From: CAVTZP01 sp963739245
GTDB lineage: Bacteria > Chloroflexota > Dehalococcoidia > Dehalococcoidales > BS750m-G39
Reading direction: 5' to 3'
DNA length: 64,000 bases
NCBI GenBank assembly: GCA_963739245.1
Contig: CAVTZP010000004.1
Span: 98,174 to 162,173, forward strand
A program made the translations under genes and the position numbers. The stretch's first letter is position 1, and each line of letters starts with the position of its first letter. Shown here one piece after another: positions 49,883 through 59,359 of the stretch. The notes below the pieces were generated by a model that was given only the letters and a program-made list of their open reading frames with translations, did no database searches and had not been told where the DNA came from.

Positions 49883-51715
49883 ATGAATTATCGCCGGGAC
49901 ATAAGGAATGTAGCTATTATCGCCCATGTTGACCATGGTAAGACTACTCTGGTAGATGCCATGCTTAAGCAAAGCCGGGTGTTCCGGGATAACCAGGCGG
50001 TAGGCGAGTTAATAATGGACCAGGGCGTCCTGGAGCGAGAAAAAGGCATTACTATCATGGCTAAGAATACCGCCGTAGTTTACTGTGGAGTCAAAATCAA
50101 TATCATTGATACTCCCGGCCATGTCGATTTCAGTGGAGAGGTGGAGCGTGTCATTAGTATGGCGGACGGTTGCTTGCTTTTAGTAGACTCTATAGAAGGT
50201 CCCATGCCCCAGACTAGGTTTGTGCTCCGCAAAGCTCTGGAAAGGGGCCTAAAGCCCATTGTGGTTATTAACAAAACAGACAGGGAAAATTCGCGAATAG
50301 CGGAGGTGCTTGGACTCACCCAGGACCTATTCTTAGAATTAGCTACCAGTGCTGACCAGCTTGATTTCCCGGTACTATATGCCAGTGCCAGGGAAGGTAC
50401 AGCCGTAACCGAACTAGGTATGAAAGGCAAAGACATCACTCCTCTCTTCGATTGCATCTTGGAAAAAGTACCACCACCGCAAATTGAAAGCGGGCCATTT
50501 CAAATGCTGGTTTCTAACCTGGACTATGATAGCCACAAAGGTAAAATAGCGATTGGTAGAATCTGGAGAGGCAAAATTACTCCCCACGACCCGGTAGTTA
50601 GTATGAGTGCTGATGGCAGCATAACTCATTATGAGATTGGTGAAGTATTTACGTATCTCGGTCTCAAGCGCTTGGAGGTAGCCGAAGCCGAGGCGGGTGA
50701 TATAGTAGCTGTAACCGGGATCGAAAAAGTCAACATTGGAGATACCATTGCCAGCCCGGAGCAGCCTGAAGCTCTACCGCGCATAGAAGTTGGCGAACCT
50801 ACGATAGAGATGACCTTTGGCGTAAACACCTCACCGTTCGCCGGCCGTGAAGGGCGCTTTAGCACCACACGCCAGCTACGGGAGCGCCTCTATAAAGAAT
50901 TGGAGATTAATCTTAGTCTCCGGGTACAAGATACAGATAGCCCAGACACCTTCCTGGTAAAAGGGAGAGGAGAACTACACCTGGCTATCCTGATTGAAAC
51001 CATGCGTCGGGAGGGCTACGAATTTGAAGTCTCCAATCCAGAAGCTATTACCAAAGTAATTGACGGGGAGCTTATGGAACCCATGGAGGCTCTTACCCTT
51101 GATACCAAAGATGGATATATTGGGGTTTTAACCGAGATGCTGAGCAAGCGGCAGGCTCAGCTTACGGATATGCGCAACGATGACCGTGATAATGTGCATT
51201 TAGAATTCCATATACCCACAAAAGGACTCATTGGTTTCCGTAGTGCTTTTCTTACTGCAACCCGTGGTGAAAGCGTGATGAATACTATTTTTCTTGGTTA
51301 TGAGGCCTGGCATGGAGATATAGCTTCGACTCGTAGTGGGGCACTGGTAGCATCGGAACAAGGCGTAGCTCTTACCTATGGTCTAAATAATGCCCAAGGG
51401 CGGGGTCTCACCTTCATCGAACCCAATACACTAGTCTATGAAGGTATGATAGTGGGGCTGAATCCGCGGCCTCAGGACATAGCCATCAACGTATGCAAGG
51501 AAAAGAAGAAGACAAATATACGCTCGTCAACATCCGATATTGCCGTAAAGCTGACTCCTCCCGTGAAGCTGAGCTTGGAGCAAGCCATTGATTTTATCAA
51601 TAAAGATGAACTGGTTGAAGTGACTCCTTCGAACATCAGATTGAGGAAGAAGTTACTCACCCAGGCACAGCGGTTGAGGAGCATCTCTCTTTCCCGTCGG
51701 AGCACAGAAACATAG
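49883..51715 (+). CDS. typA: GTP-binding protein TypA/BipA
   Basis: A 610-residue translational GTPase. G1 AHVDHGKTT, G2 EKGITIMAKNTAV, G3 DTPGHVDF, G4 NKTD and G5 YASAREGT form the EF-G-like GTPase domain (1-200), followed by domain II, an EF-G III-like domain (PTIEMTFGVNTSPFAGREG), an EF-G C-terminal domain and the BipA-specific C-terminus (IRSSTSDIAVKLTPPVKLSLEQ). It acts on the ribosome in stress or low temperature and in 50S assembly. Normal length. It lies within the rearranged region, so its location may be recent even though the gene is core. Confidence 0.95.
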   Translation: MNYRRDIRNVAIIAHVDHGKTTLVDAMLKQSRVFRDNQAVGELIMDQGVLEREKGITIMAKNTAVVYCGVKINIIDTPGHVDFSGEVERVISMADGCLLLVDSIEGPMPQTRFVLRKALERGLKPIVVINKTDRENSRIAEVLGLTQDLFLELATSADQLDFPVLYASAREGTAVTELGMKGKDITPLFDCILEKVPPPQIESGPFQMLVSNLDYDSHKGKIAIGRIWRGKITPHDPVVSMSADGSITHYEIGEVFTYLGLKRLEVAEAEAGDIVAVTGIEKVNIGDTIASPEQPEALPRIEVGEPTIEMTFGVNTSPFAGREGRFSTTRQLRERLYKELEINLSLRVQDTDSPDTFLVKGRGELHLAILIETMRREGYEFEVSNPEAITKVIDGELMEPMEALTLDTKDGYIGVLTEMLSKRQAQLTDMRNDDRDNVHLEFHIPTKGLIGFRSAFLTATRGESVMNTIFLGYEAWHGDIASTRSGALVASEQGVALTYGLNNAQGRGLTFIEPNTLVYEGMIVGLNPRPQDIAINVCKEKKKTNIRSSTSDIAVKLTPPVKLSLEQAIDFINKDELVEVTPSNIRLRKKLLTQAQRLRSISLSRRSTET

Positions 51716-52183
51716 ACTATGGCCTACCATTAACATACTTTAAGGCTCGAATTGATACCCTATTCTCTTACAATGGGGTTTTGGTTCCTATCTATGGTCG
51801 GGGTGGTCGGATTTGAACCGACGACCACCTGAACCCCATTTACAGGCTAGGTATGCCACCTAGTGCCGCCAGATAGCACAACGCCTTATCTGGTCTGTCG
51901 TCAGGCCAGAGTTTGTATCTGGCTGTACCACCCTGTACCATTGGGTGCTAAACAGTCTGTTGGCAAAATGTTGGCAAAAACAGGCTAGTCGCAATATTGT
52001 TTCACGACTAGATTACTTTGCACTTTCTGGCTTTTTGTCAACTTACATTGACTCCCTGCCCTCCTGACCTTTGCCTATCTTCCGTACCATGTGGCGCATG
52101 ACGCCCTCAGCACACTTGTTTATCTCCACGGCCTTTGAGATAATTACTTACCGAAGACAATGTGTAGGGGTCATAAGTAGGCC
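51716..52183. other. Intergenic region with tRNA-Pro fragment and 11-bp repeats
   Basis: The 468-bp gap between typA and rlmN contains a 44-bp copy of the tRNA-Pro 3' half (51797-51840) and an 11-bp unit TGTTGGCAAAA repeated in tandem at 51958-51979. Similar repeats (TGTTAGCAAAA, 61079-61100) lie next to the intact tRNA-Pro. In one frame this stretch reads GAKQSVGKMLAKTG and stops at 51983-51985, reminiscent of an integrase C-terminus. Confidence 0.5.
51797..51840 (-). repeat. 3' half of tRNA-Pro(GGG), direct repeat of 61137-61180
   Basis: Forty-four bases are identical to the 3' half of the intact tRNA-Pro, from the anticodon loop to the acceptor end plus one flanking base. The 5' half is missing and replaced by unrelated sequence. 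Such a copy is typical of an att site left by a tRNA-targeting integrative element. Confidence 0.75.
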
Positions 52184-53230
52184 ATGTTAAACACACTCCT
52201 AGGATTGAATACAGAAGAACTACGTGCGCTGGTACAGGAGGATGGCGAACCAGAATATCGCGGTAGCCAGCTAGCAGAGTGGATCTACCGGCGTGGAGCG
52301 CACACGTTTGAGGATATGACCAATCTGCCGGATCAACTGCGCTCACAGCTGAGCAAGGAATATGAGGTCGGTCGCTCCCAAACTCTCACTGCCCAGCACA
52401 GCCGGGATGGGACTATAAAGTTGTTACTGGCAATGCGTGACGGCGCGAAAGTGGAAACCGTGGGCTTGCCATATGCGGACCGTTTCAGCTGCTGCCTATC
52501 TACTCAGGTAGGCTGCCCGGTGGCTTGTGTTTTTTGTGCAACCGGGCTGAGTGGCTATACCCGCAACCTCACAGTGGGGGAGATTGTGGATCAAGTGCTA
52601 GCGGTGCAGGAAGCGGTGCGAAATCAACCATTGCAAATTGATAGCCACACTTGCCGTATTGACCATGTTACCTTCATGGGTATGGGTGAGCCACTACTTA
52701 ACTATGTGGCGACTGTGAAGGCGATGCGATTGCTGAACAGCGAGTTAGGTATTTCCATGAGGCATCTGACAGTGAGTACCGTTGGTTTTGTTCCCGGCAT
52801 CCGCAAGTTAGCACAGGAGAAAATGCAAGTCACCTTGGCAATCTCCCTCCACGCTCCTACCGATGACCTGCGCCGACAACTCATCCCTGGGATGAGTAGG
52901 TGGAGCGTCGCTGAAATCGTGGATGCCTGCCGAGAATACATGCAGCAGACTGGGCGACGGGTAACATTTGAGTATTGCTTGCTCGATGGGGTCAATGACG
53001 GGCTCGCAGAAGCGCATGAATTGGCAAAGGCACTACATGGGCTGAACTGCCATGTGAATTTGATTCCATACAACCCGGTCTCCAGACTCACTTTCCACGC
53101 CCCGCCGCGGAAACGCATCCGAGCTTTCCGCGAAATCCTAGACGGTGGAGGCATCCGCGTTACGCAGCGGGTTCAGCGTGGTTCAGACATTGATGCCGCT
53201 TGTGGGCAGTTGCGACAGCGGACAATGTGA
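52184..53230 (+). CDS. rlmN: Dual-specificity rRNA/tRNA methyltransferase RlmN
   Basis: A 348-residue radical SAM enzyme that methylates C2 of A2503 in 23S rRNA and A37 in some tRNAs. The radical SAM triad is CPVACVFC (CxxxCxxC), and the methylation site Cys lies near the C-terminus in VRRGSDIDAACGQL-like sequence (RGSDIDAACGQLR). MGMGEPLLNY and ISLHAPTDDLRRQLIP are family signatures. N-terminal helical domain with WIYRRGAHTFEDMTNLP. Normal length. No clear Shine-Dalgarno. It stands between two tRNA fragments. Confidence 0.95.
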   Translation: MLNTLLGLNTEELRALVQEDGEPEYRGSQLAEWIYRRGAHTFEDMTNLPDQLRSQLSKEYEVGRSQTLTAQHSRDGTIKLLLAMRDGAKVETVGLPYADRFSCCLSTQVGCPVACVFCATGLSGYTRNLTVGEIVDQVLAVQEAVRNQPLQIDSHTCRIDHVTFMGMGEPLLNYVATVKAMRLLNSELGISMRHLTVSTVGFVPGIRKLAQEKMQVTLAISLHAPTDDLRRQLIPGMSRWSVAEIVDACREYMQQTGRRVTFEYCLLDGVNDGLAEAHELAKALHGLNCHVNLIPYNPVSRLTFHAPPRKRIRAFREILDGGGIRVTQRVQRGSDIDAACGQLRQRTM

Positions 53231-53392
53231 GCAGGACTTAGCCAGTTGTCGCTCTGCAGGCATCACTCACCGTGAGTCCAGGGTTAGACGCTATGTTAGA
53301 GGACAGAAACAGAGTCTTAACATCTCGCGTTCTCTGGTGTACTAGATATACTGCACATTATGACGTTTTGTTAAGTGTATTCTCATACCCGC

Positions 53393-53432
53393 GGCCCAAA
53401 GGTCGCTGGTTCGAATCCAGCCCCCGCTACCA
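53393..53432 (+). repeat. 3' half of an unidentified tRNA
   Basis: The sequence has a tRNA T-arm (GCTGGTTCGAATCCAGC) and an acceptor end CCCCCGCTACCA including an encoded CCA. The matching 5' acceptor strand (AGCGGGG or GCGGGGG) is not found in the upstream 100 bp, so only the 3' half is present. This pattern suits an att-type fragment. Which tRNA it came from cannot be settled without the anticodon. Confidence 0.6.
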
Positions 53433-53440
53433 AGAAATAT

Positions 53441-53471
53441 AAGGCAAGCCAAATAGGGTTTGCCTTTAGTT
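53441..53471 (+). terminator. Terminator-like hairpin after the tRNA fragment
   Basis: AAGGCAAGCC (53441-53450) pairs with GGTTTGCCTT (53457-53466), with one G-T pair, and is followed by a T-rich stretch (TAGTTTT). It lies between rlmN and the SDR gene and can terminate transcripts entering from the left. Confidence 0.6.
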
Positions 53472-53508
53472 TTGGCTCTGAAGTAGGTGTAGGGGTTCGC
53501 TCCATACA

Positions 53509-54303
53509 CTACCAGGCGCACCAGCCACCATCCACTACGTAGGTGGCACCGGTGATGAAGCTAGAGGCATCAGACGCCAGAAGAACGGCCAGCCCCTTGA
53601 GTTCTTGGGGATGCCCGAATCTATTCATGGGGGTCAACGCTGTAACCGCCTTAAACAATGCCCGATTCTGCTCGTCGGTTCTTCCCGATGCTTCGGCAAG
53701 CCTGGTTTCACCGATGAAGCCGGGAGCAATTGCGTTTACTCTGATGTTATCCCGTGAATATTGGACCGCCGCCGATTTGCTCAGGCCAATGACGCCGTGT
53801 TTAGCAGCGACATAGTTGCTGAGCCCTAGAAGGGCTGGGTCTGCCCCCAATCCCAGTATCGAAGAGATGTTGATTATAGAGCCCTTCTTCTGACGGAGCA
53901 TCAGCTTGATGCCCTCCTGCATGCACAAAAAAACGCCGGTAAGGCTAACACCAATGAGTCTGTTCCAGTCCTCTAGAGGCATTTCATGGAGCCTGTTTCC
54001 TCTGGTAGCAATGCCGGCATTGTTGAACAGTATATCGAGCTTTCCGAACTCCTGGTCAACCTTTCGGAACAATGCTTTTACTTCATCTTGTTTTGACACG
54101 TCTGCCTTAACCACCACCGTCTTTACCCCGTATTTGGCAATAATACCTGCTGTCTCTTTTGCCCAATCCTCGTTTATATCCGAGCAAACTACGTCACTGC
54201 CATATTCAGCTAGGGCCTCACAAAAAATTCGGCCAAGCCCGCTTCCGGCACCAGTAACCAAGGATACTTTTCCTGTCAAGTTGAAAAGATTTGTTTCGGC
54301 CAC
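53509..54303 (-). CDS. Short-chain dehydrogenase/reductase (SDR)
   Basis: A 264-residue NAD(P)-dependent SDR. TGAGSGLG (cofactor), NNAG, the catalytic Ser in IINISSILG, and YVAAKHG (Tyr-x-x-x-Lys) are all in place, as is PGFIGETRLAE near the end. It would oxidise or reduce a 3-hydroxyacyl-type or similar alcohol. It is the last gene of the minus-strand catabolic operon, directly after the acyl-CoA dehydrogenase, so a 3-hydroxyacyl-CoA dehydrogenase-like role in the same chain is a fair inference. Confidence 0.88.
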   Translation of the reverse strand: MAETNLFNLTGKVSLVTGAGSGLGRIFCEALAEYGSDVVCSDINEDWAKETAGIIAKYGVKTVVVKADVSKQDEVKALFRKVDQEFGKLDILFNNAGIATRGNRLHEMPLEDWNRLIGVSLTGVFLCMQEGIKLMLRQKKGSIINISSILGLGADPALLGLSNYVAAKHGVIGLSKSAAVQYSRDNIRVNAIAPGFIGETRLAEASGRTDEQNRALFKAVTALTPMNRFGHPQELKGLAVLLASDASSFITGATYVVDGGWCAW

Positions 54304-54328
54304 TTTCTACCCCCCTTCTAAAATTTCC

Positions 54329-55576
54329 CTATCGATGACTTCGCGGATACGTGTGAGCAACCTTGTACCCTCCTACAATGGAGAGTATGTCATTGGACCC
54401 ATCACAAATAAGGGTCTCTCGGGCGTCTCTGAAGAGCTTTTCTATAAGGTATTCCTTTGATAGCCCGATACCTCCGAAAATCTGGACGGCATCGCTGGTG
54501 ACCTCTAAAGAAGTCTGAGTCGCGAGGGTCTTAGCAGCTATTGCATACTCTATTAAACGCTTTTCAGGTGGGTTGCTCCAGTTGTAAACGAAGGCGGCGC
54601 GGCACAGTTGCCGACTGGATTCCACCTTGCGGAACATATCAAAGAGCTTCTGTTGCACGGTAGGGTGCTCAACGAGGGGCTTCCCACCCTGGACCCGTTC
54701 CCTTGCGTAAGCCAGAGCCTCTTCGAAAGCCGCCCGGGCCAACCCGGTGGCCCACGTGCCCACCATGGGAAGGGTCAAGCATAAGTGTGCTTCCAGCGCG
54801 GCTTCATAACCCTCCGGCCCTACAACCAGGTACTTCTTGGGCACGCGGACATCGTCGAAATAAATCTCACTTTGAGGGAGGTCCCGTGCGCCAAGTTTGT
54901 CGAGGGGTTTCCCTTTGGAGACGCCGGGGCGGTCTAATGAGAAGACAAACATGCCGCTCCCCGCATGCCCCATCGAGGGTTCGATCTGGCACATCAAGAG
55001 AATAGATTTGGCGATAGGCCCCCCGGAACACCAAGCGGATTTCTGGCCGTTAATCACATACTCATTCCCCTTCAGGCGAGCTGTACACTGGGCCTTGATG
55101 TTCGGGTCTCGGAAGCTGGGATAACCGGGCATGACTGTATCCGACCCGTGGTCAGGCTCGGTGATGGCCCAGCAACCAATGTAGCTGGCATCCGTGCACT
55201 CACAATATGGAATAGTAAACTCTTTGATGAGCTCTTCGGTTCCTCCCATCGCCACCGCGGCGTCTAGGCTTGTATTAAGAGATAGTGCCAGACCAAAACT
55301 CCCCCAGGCTAACTCTTCCATGACAATCTGTATCTGAAATGGCGTAAGACCGGGTCCGCCAAATGCTTCCGGGAATGGGAGCTTGTGGTAGCCAAGCTCG
55401 TATGCTCTTCGCATAAAATCCCAGAATGGGGATTCGGGAGCAATGGCCTCCTCTGGAGTCATTCGGTCGAGCTGAATTGAAACGGGACGCATGACTTCTC
55501 TGGCAAACTGGTTGGCGCTTGTCTTTAGGACAACTTCTGTCTCTGATAAGCCCATGTTTAGGTCGAAATATTTCAT
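54329..55576 (-). CDS. Acyl-CoA dehydrogenase
   Basis: A 415-residue FAD-dependent acyl-CoA dehydrogenase with the N-terminal helical domain, middle beta domain (WAITEPDHGSDT and KSAWCSGGPIAKSILLMCQ) and C-terminal helical domain ending GGIGLSKEYLIEKLFRDARE. The Glu base expected near the C-terminal region cannot be assigned by eye; the R-D-A-R-E motif (FRDARETLICDGSNDI) is normal. It introduces a double bond into acyl-CoA and hands electrons to ETF. It lies between the VOC-fold epimerase and the SDR. Confidence 0.9.
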   Translation of the reverse strand: MKYFDLNMGLSETEVVLKTSANQFAREVMRPVSIQLDRMTPEEAIAPESPFWDFMRRAYELGYHKLPFPEAFGGPGLTPFQIQIVMEELAWGSFGLALSLNTSLDAAVAMGGTEELIKEFTIPYCECTDASYIGCWAITEPDHGSDTVMPGYPSFRDPNIKAQCTARLKGNEYVINGQKSAWCSGGPIAKSILLMCQIEPSMGHAGSGMFVFSLDRPGVSKGKPLDKLGARDLPQSEIYFDDVRVPKKYLVVGPEGYEAALEAHLCLTLPMVGTWATGLARAAFEEALAYARERVQGGKPLVEHPTVQQKLFDMFRKVESSRQLCRAAFVYNWSNPPEKRLIEYAIAAKTLATQTSLEVTSDAVQIFGGIGLSKEYLIEKLFRDARETLICDGSNDILSIVGGYKVAHTYPRSHR

Positions 55577-55678
55577 TGACTTTCCTCCTTTCCCTTTCTC
55601 TCGGCTGGTTTGCCACCAAGCCTAAAGCCTGTTCAATATGTGTACCGCCGTGGCGGCGGCATCACCCTACAGTGTGCC

Positions 55679-56074
55679 TCACCACTTTGGCTGTATGATT
55701 TCTGTGAGCATTCCGAAGTTACTTTGTGGGTGTATAAATGCTGCTTTGAAGTCCTCGGTATCAGCCTCCGATATTACCCTTAATCCCTTTGCCTTGATTT
55801 CCTCCATCACCTGGTCAAACTGGTCAACCTCCAAGGACACGTGATGGATTCCCTCTCCTCTACTCTCAATGAACTTATCAATTAAACTCTGCGGTTCGAG
55901 GCTGGCTAACAACTCAAACTGTGCTTCGCCAATTGAAATTAAGGCTGATTCTATTTTTTGGTCATCGAACTTCTTCTGCCAAACTAGTTTGGCACCGTAG
56001 TTCTCATGAAAGAACTCAACCGCTCTGTCCAGATTCTTGACGGCGATTCCCACATGGTTGAATTTCTTTATCAA
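55679..56074 (-). CDS. VOC-fold protein, methylmalonyl-CoA epimerase-like
   Basis: A 131-residue glyoxalase/bleomycin-resistance fold protein. FNHVGIAVKNLDRAVEFF, then GIHHVSLEVDQFDQVMEEIK, and FIHPQSNFGMLTEIIQPKW at the end match methylmalonyl-CoA epimerase (metal ligands His, Gln/His and Glu: HVGIAV, HHVSLE, TEIIQ). It would epimerise (2R)/(2S)-methylmalonyl-CoA or a related branched acyl-CoA. Its presence in the operon hints that the pathway handles 2-methyl-branched or propionyl-yielding substrates. Confidence 0.82.
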   Translation of the reverse strand: MIKKFNHVGIAVKNLDRAVEFFHENYGAKLVWQKKFDDQKIESALISIGEAQFELLASLEPQSLIDKFIESRGEGIHHVSLEVDQFDQVMEEIKAKGLRVISEADTEDFKAAFIHPQSNFGMLTEIIQPKW

Positions 56075-56121
56075 TTCTCGCCCCTTTCTTTACATGTCTC
56101 TCTGTATAAAAAGAAGAAGTG

Positions 56122-57270
56122 TTATCGTGCAAGTATGTGAATACCGGCAACTATTCCGTGTTCCATTCCGGCAACAACACCACCATGCATATGTGCCAGT
56201 CCGACCTTGGCATTGGGTGTTTGTCTTGCGCCAGCTTGATGCCTTAGATGCAGGACAATCTCACAAATGGTGCGAATACCCGATGCACTTAAGGGATGTC
56301 CCAAGGAAAGTAAACCACCACTTGGATTGACTGGAATCTTGCCCCCTATCTGAGTCGCACCGGATCTGAGCAGGGCTATACTTTCGCCTCGCTTACACAG
56401 ACCAAGGTCTTCATATCGCAATACCTCTTCATTGGCAAAAGCATCATGCATTTCAACAAGGTCTATGTCCTCCGGGCCACACCCCGCCATTTCATATGCC
56501 ATCCTTGATATCTTTTCGAGCAGTGGCGAGACTGTAATATCTTTTTGGAACTCTTTGTAGTCGCCACTGAGGAGTGTAGAAGCAAGCACCTTTATTGGTG
56601 TTGTAGCATATTTTCTGGCTACGTCCATCGAGCAAAGAATGGCAGCTGCCGCCCCGTCGGTATTCGGGCAGCACATGAGCAGTGTAATGGGTTCGCATAT
56701 CATGCGAGAATTTAAGACTTCTTCTATAGTAAATTCCTTCTTATACTGGGCATAGGGATTCAGACAGGCGTGGTGATGGTTCTTGACCGAAACCTGGGCA
56801 AAGTCCTCTACGGTGGCTCCGTGTTCCTCCATTTGCCTTCTGGCGACCATTGCGAACATGGCCGGCATGGTCATCCCAAGGTGCCCATCTAGGTCACTCT
56901 TCTCCGGAGGAATTAGTTTACCAGCTATCGGACTGGTAGTCATTGACTCCACACCAACGGCTATGCCGACATCATAGTGACCATCGGCTATTTCCTTCCA
57001 GACTCCCCTGAAGGCAGTAGACCCACCAGCACAGGTATTCTCCACATTCACCATCTCAATATTTCTTATGCCTACTTCCTTCAATATGTCTTGTGCTGTA
57101 CACCACACGTTGTACAGTCTCGACGCATAGGCAACCTGGATATCCTTGGGGGCGATACCAGCATCAGCGAGCGCTGCTGAAACAGCCTCGCTCCCAAGCT
57201 CAGCCACCGTTTTCTGTGGTAACTTGCCGAACATGCTCTGTCCCACCCCAATTACAGCTACTTCTCTCAT
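56122..57270 (-). CDS. Thiolase (SCP-x/acetyl-CoA acetyltransferase type)
   Basis: A 382-residue thiolase-superfamily enzyme. The nucleophilic Cys80 is in VENTCAGGSTAF, and His325 is in SLGHPLSASG. The second catalytic Cys of biosynthetic or FadA thiolases is missing: the C-terminal motif reads HMHGGVVAGMEHG instead of CxGGGxG, as in SCP-x-type thiolases and their aldolase relatives. It directly overlaps functionally with the DUF35 gene next to it; thiolase-DUF35 pairs form complexes in archaeal HMG-CoA synthesis and in actinobacterial steroid side-chain degradation. The gene product probably cleaves a 3-ketoacyl-CoA or runs a retro-aldol reaction. Confidence 0.87.
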   Translation of the reverse strand: MREVAVIGVGQSMFGKLPQKTVAELGSEAVSAALADAGIAPKDIQVAYASRLYNVWCTAQDILKEVGIRNIEMVNVENTCAGGSTAFRGVWKEIADGHYDVGIAVGVESMTTSPIAGKLIPPEKSDLDGHLGMTMPAMFAMVARRQMEEHGATVEDFAQVSVKNHHHACLNPYAQYKKEFTIEEVLNSRMICEPITLLMCCPNTDGAAAAILCSMDVARKYATTPIKVLASTLLSGDYKEFQKDITVSPLLEKISRMAYEMAGCGPEDIDLVEMHDAFANEEVLRYEDLGLCKRGESIALLRSGATQIGGKIPVNPSGGLLSLGHPLSASGIRTICEIVLHLRHQAGARQTPNAKVGLAHMHGGVVAGMEHGIVAGIHILAR

Positions 57271-57309
57271 CGCTTTTCTCCTTGCCTACAGAATTGACAA
57301 TTTGAACAG

Positions 57310-57702
57310 CTACACAGGCTTGAACTTATAACCAATGACCTGTTTGTCGTTTTCCCGCCAGAGCTCTTCTATCACCACTTCCATATCCATACCTACTTTG
57401 AAAGGCTTGTTTTCTGTCATCTTTAGTGGGGCAAAGACCCGTACCCCTTCAGGCAAATCTACGAACCCTACAGCATACGGGGGCTGAAAGTGGGTTGAAG
57501 GCATATGCCCGATTGTGTAAGAGTAAAGCTTACCACACCGGCTTAGCACTACCTCCTCCATACTCTTGTTAAAACAGGTGAAACAAAACTGGGCTTTGGG
57601 GAAAAAGATCTGCCCACAAGACTTGCATTTATTACCGAGTAGTTTACCGCCCTCAGCATCCTCTACAAATATACCTTCCCTAACCGGAACCCTGTTAGTC
57701 AT
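57310..57702 (-). CDS. DUF35 OB-fold, zinc-ribbon protein
   Basis: A 130-residue acyl-CoA-binding accessory protein: zinc ribbon with CKSCGQIFFPKAQFCFTC (Cys pairs at about 23/26 and 37/40) followed by an OB-fold with SYTIGHMPSTHFQPPYAVGF and VRVFAPLK. DUF35 proteins act with thiolases as a scaffold and CoA channel. It lies 39 bp before the thiolase gene and is co-transcribed. Confidence 0.9.
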   Translation of the reverse strand: MTNRVPVREGIFVEDAEGGKLLGNKCKSCGQIFFPKAQFCFTCFNKSMEEVVLSRCGKLYSYTIGHMPSTHFQPPYAVGFVDLPEGVRVFAPLKMTENKPFKVGMDMEVVIEELWRENDKQVIGYKFKPV

Positions 57703-57730
57703 TATATCCCCCCAATTCTAGCTGGACTTT

Positions 57731-59341
57731 CTATCTCTTTACTTTGTACCCCGCCTTCTCCCTGTCCCAGGTATTTTCCGTAATGCCTGCCTCTCTGAGC
57801 AGGTTCTTTTGCACCCTATCGGTAGGTGTTTTCGGGAGGCTTTCCACAAACTCCACGTACCTTGGGACGGCAAAATAGGGCATCCTCTGTTGGCAAAAAT
57901 CAAGCAATTCCTCTGGAGCCAACTTTCCTCCCTTTTTCAACACAATTACAATCTTAACCTCATCCTCGGCATGCTCTGATTTGACCGATATGGCCGCCGA
58001 TTCGGCTATTTTGGGATGAGCGTTGATTGTGCGTTCAACCTCGAAAGAAGATATATTCTCCGCGCGTACTCGAATATAATCCTTGATGCGGTCAACAAAG
58101 TACAGGTAACCATCTTCGTCCAGATAGCCGGCGTCCCCGGTGTGGGTAAAGTAGTTTCTAAAGAGTTCAGCCGTCTTCTCGGGCATATTATAATACCCTA
58201 AGGCTGTAGCCCAGGGCACTCTGCCCCGGGCTACGATTTCCCCTACAGTCCCCGGCGGTACCGGAAAATCATTCTCATCTACAATCCTGACCTCAAAACT
58301 CTTGGTTTCCTTACCACAGGAACCAATTTTTGGTTTATCATATGGATTATAGGTGATAATAGCTAATTCGGTGAGGCCGTAACCCTCTACTACCTTCAGG
58401 TTGTACCTTTTCTCAAAATCCTTATATATTGCCGGCGGCATGGGATACGCCATGCAGACCCTTATCGAGTTGTCACCGTCATCTTCTTTTCTGGGCTGGT
58501 TATAAATAAAGTTAGCCATGGCTCCGAGGGAGTTGAAGATTGTAGCTTTGGCTTTCCTAGTCCAGTCCCAAAAGCGGCTGGCACTAAACCTTTCGTAGAT
58601 AACTGCCTTTGTTCCTAACAGCATGGCTGGATATAGACATAATATTCTGGCATTGGCGTGGAACAGTGGCAAACAGGTAAAGAAGACATCGTCCGGTCTG
58701 GCTCTCGCTGCCTCGATGTATTCAAGGGCGGACAAATATATCATGGAGTGCGGTTGCAATACCCCTTTTGCCGGGCCAGTGGTCCCAGAGGTATACACTA
58801 TCATTTGCGGGTCACTGGCCTTAATATCAACCTGAACTCTTTCGGAAGGGCTATTAGTTAGCTCTTGGTAATCGACCACATCAAATTTCAGTTTTGGTAT
58901 CTCTTCTGAAACAGGGGGTTTCGACCAGACAACCACCTTCTCTAGCTTGGGCAGGTCGTTTTCAATGAACTTGAGCCTATCAATTAGCTGGCAGTCTATG
59001 ACCAGGATTTTGGAATCAGAGGTGTTTATAATGTGGGAAAGGAAGTCACCCTTGTTCGCTGTGTTTATAGGCACCTCTATTATTCCCGCTTTTGCCGCCC
59101 CGAACCACAAATAAACCTCCTCTAAGCAATTTGGCAACAACGTGGCCAGTTTATCTCCCTTTCCCAAGCCGAGACTTCGTAGCCCATTGGCAATCCTGTT
59201 TGTGATCTCGTCAACCTCTCGATAAGTAATTTCCTTTCCTTCCTCATATTGAAGAAAAGCCTTATCGCCGTGCGTCTCGGCTTTGTCCTCAATAATCTGT
59301 CCTAAAGTCTGCTGGCTAAAAGGATACTCCTTCATTTTCAT
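57731..59341 (-). CDS. AMP-forming acyl-CoA synthetase
   Basis: A 536-residue ANL-family ligase. AMP-binding motifs: YTSGTTGPAKGV (P-loop), YGLTELAIITYNPY, TGDAGYLDEDGYLYFVDRIKD and the C-terminal Lys motif PKTPTDRVQKN. It activates a carboxylic acid to its CoA ester using ATP. The substrate is likely a medium- or long-chain, or a cyclic or branched acid used by the rest of the operon. Start choices are the ATG at 59341 or the next at 59335. The DUF35 gene follows 28 bp downstream. Confidence 0.88.
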   Translation of the reverse strand: MKMKEYPFSQQTLGQIIEDKAETHGDKAFLQYEEGKEITYREVDEITNRIANGLRSLGLGKGDKLATLLPNCLEEVYLWFGAAKAGIIEVPINTANKGDFLSHIINTSDSKILVIDCQLIDRLKFIENDLPKLEKVVVWSKPPVSEEIPKLKFDVVDYQELTNSPSERVQVDIKASDPQMIVYTSGTTGPAKGVLQPHSMIYLSALEYIEAARARPDDVFFTCLPLFHANARILCLYPAMLLGTKAVIYERFSASRFWDWTRKAKATIFNSLGAMANFIYNQPRKEDDGDNSIRVCMAYPMPPAIYKDFEKRYNLKVVEGYGLTELAIITYNPYDKPKIGSCGKETKSFEVRIVDENDFPVPPGTVGEIVARGRVPWATALGYYNMPEKTAELFRNYFTHTGDAGYLDEDGYLYFVDRIKDYIRVRAENISSFEVERTINAHPKIAESAAISVKSEHAEDEVKIVIVLKKGGKLAPEELLDFCQQRMPYFAVPRYVEFVESLPKTPTDRVQKNLLREAGITENTWDREKAGYKVKR

Positions 59342-59359
59342 CGTGCTCGTAGCCTCTTT

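Noticed and set aside
1382..51905. Shared 15-mer (TGGTCTGTCGTCAGG) near 1381 and 51891, suggesting a repeat linked to the IS and the tRNA scar.
   Set aside because: One or two exact 15-mers are expected by chance in a 64-kb window, and the flanks do not match.
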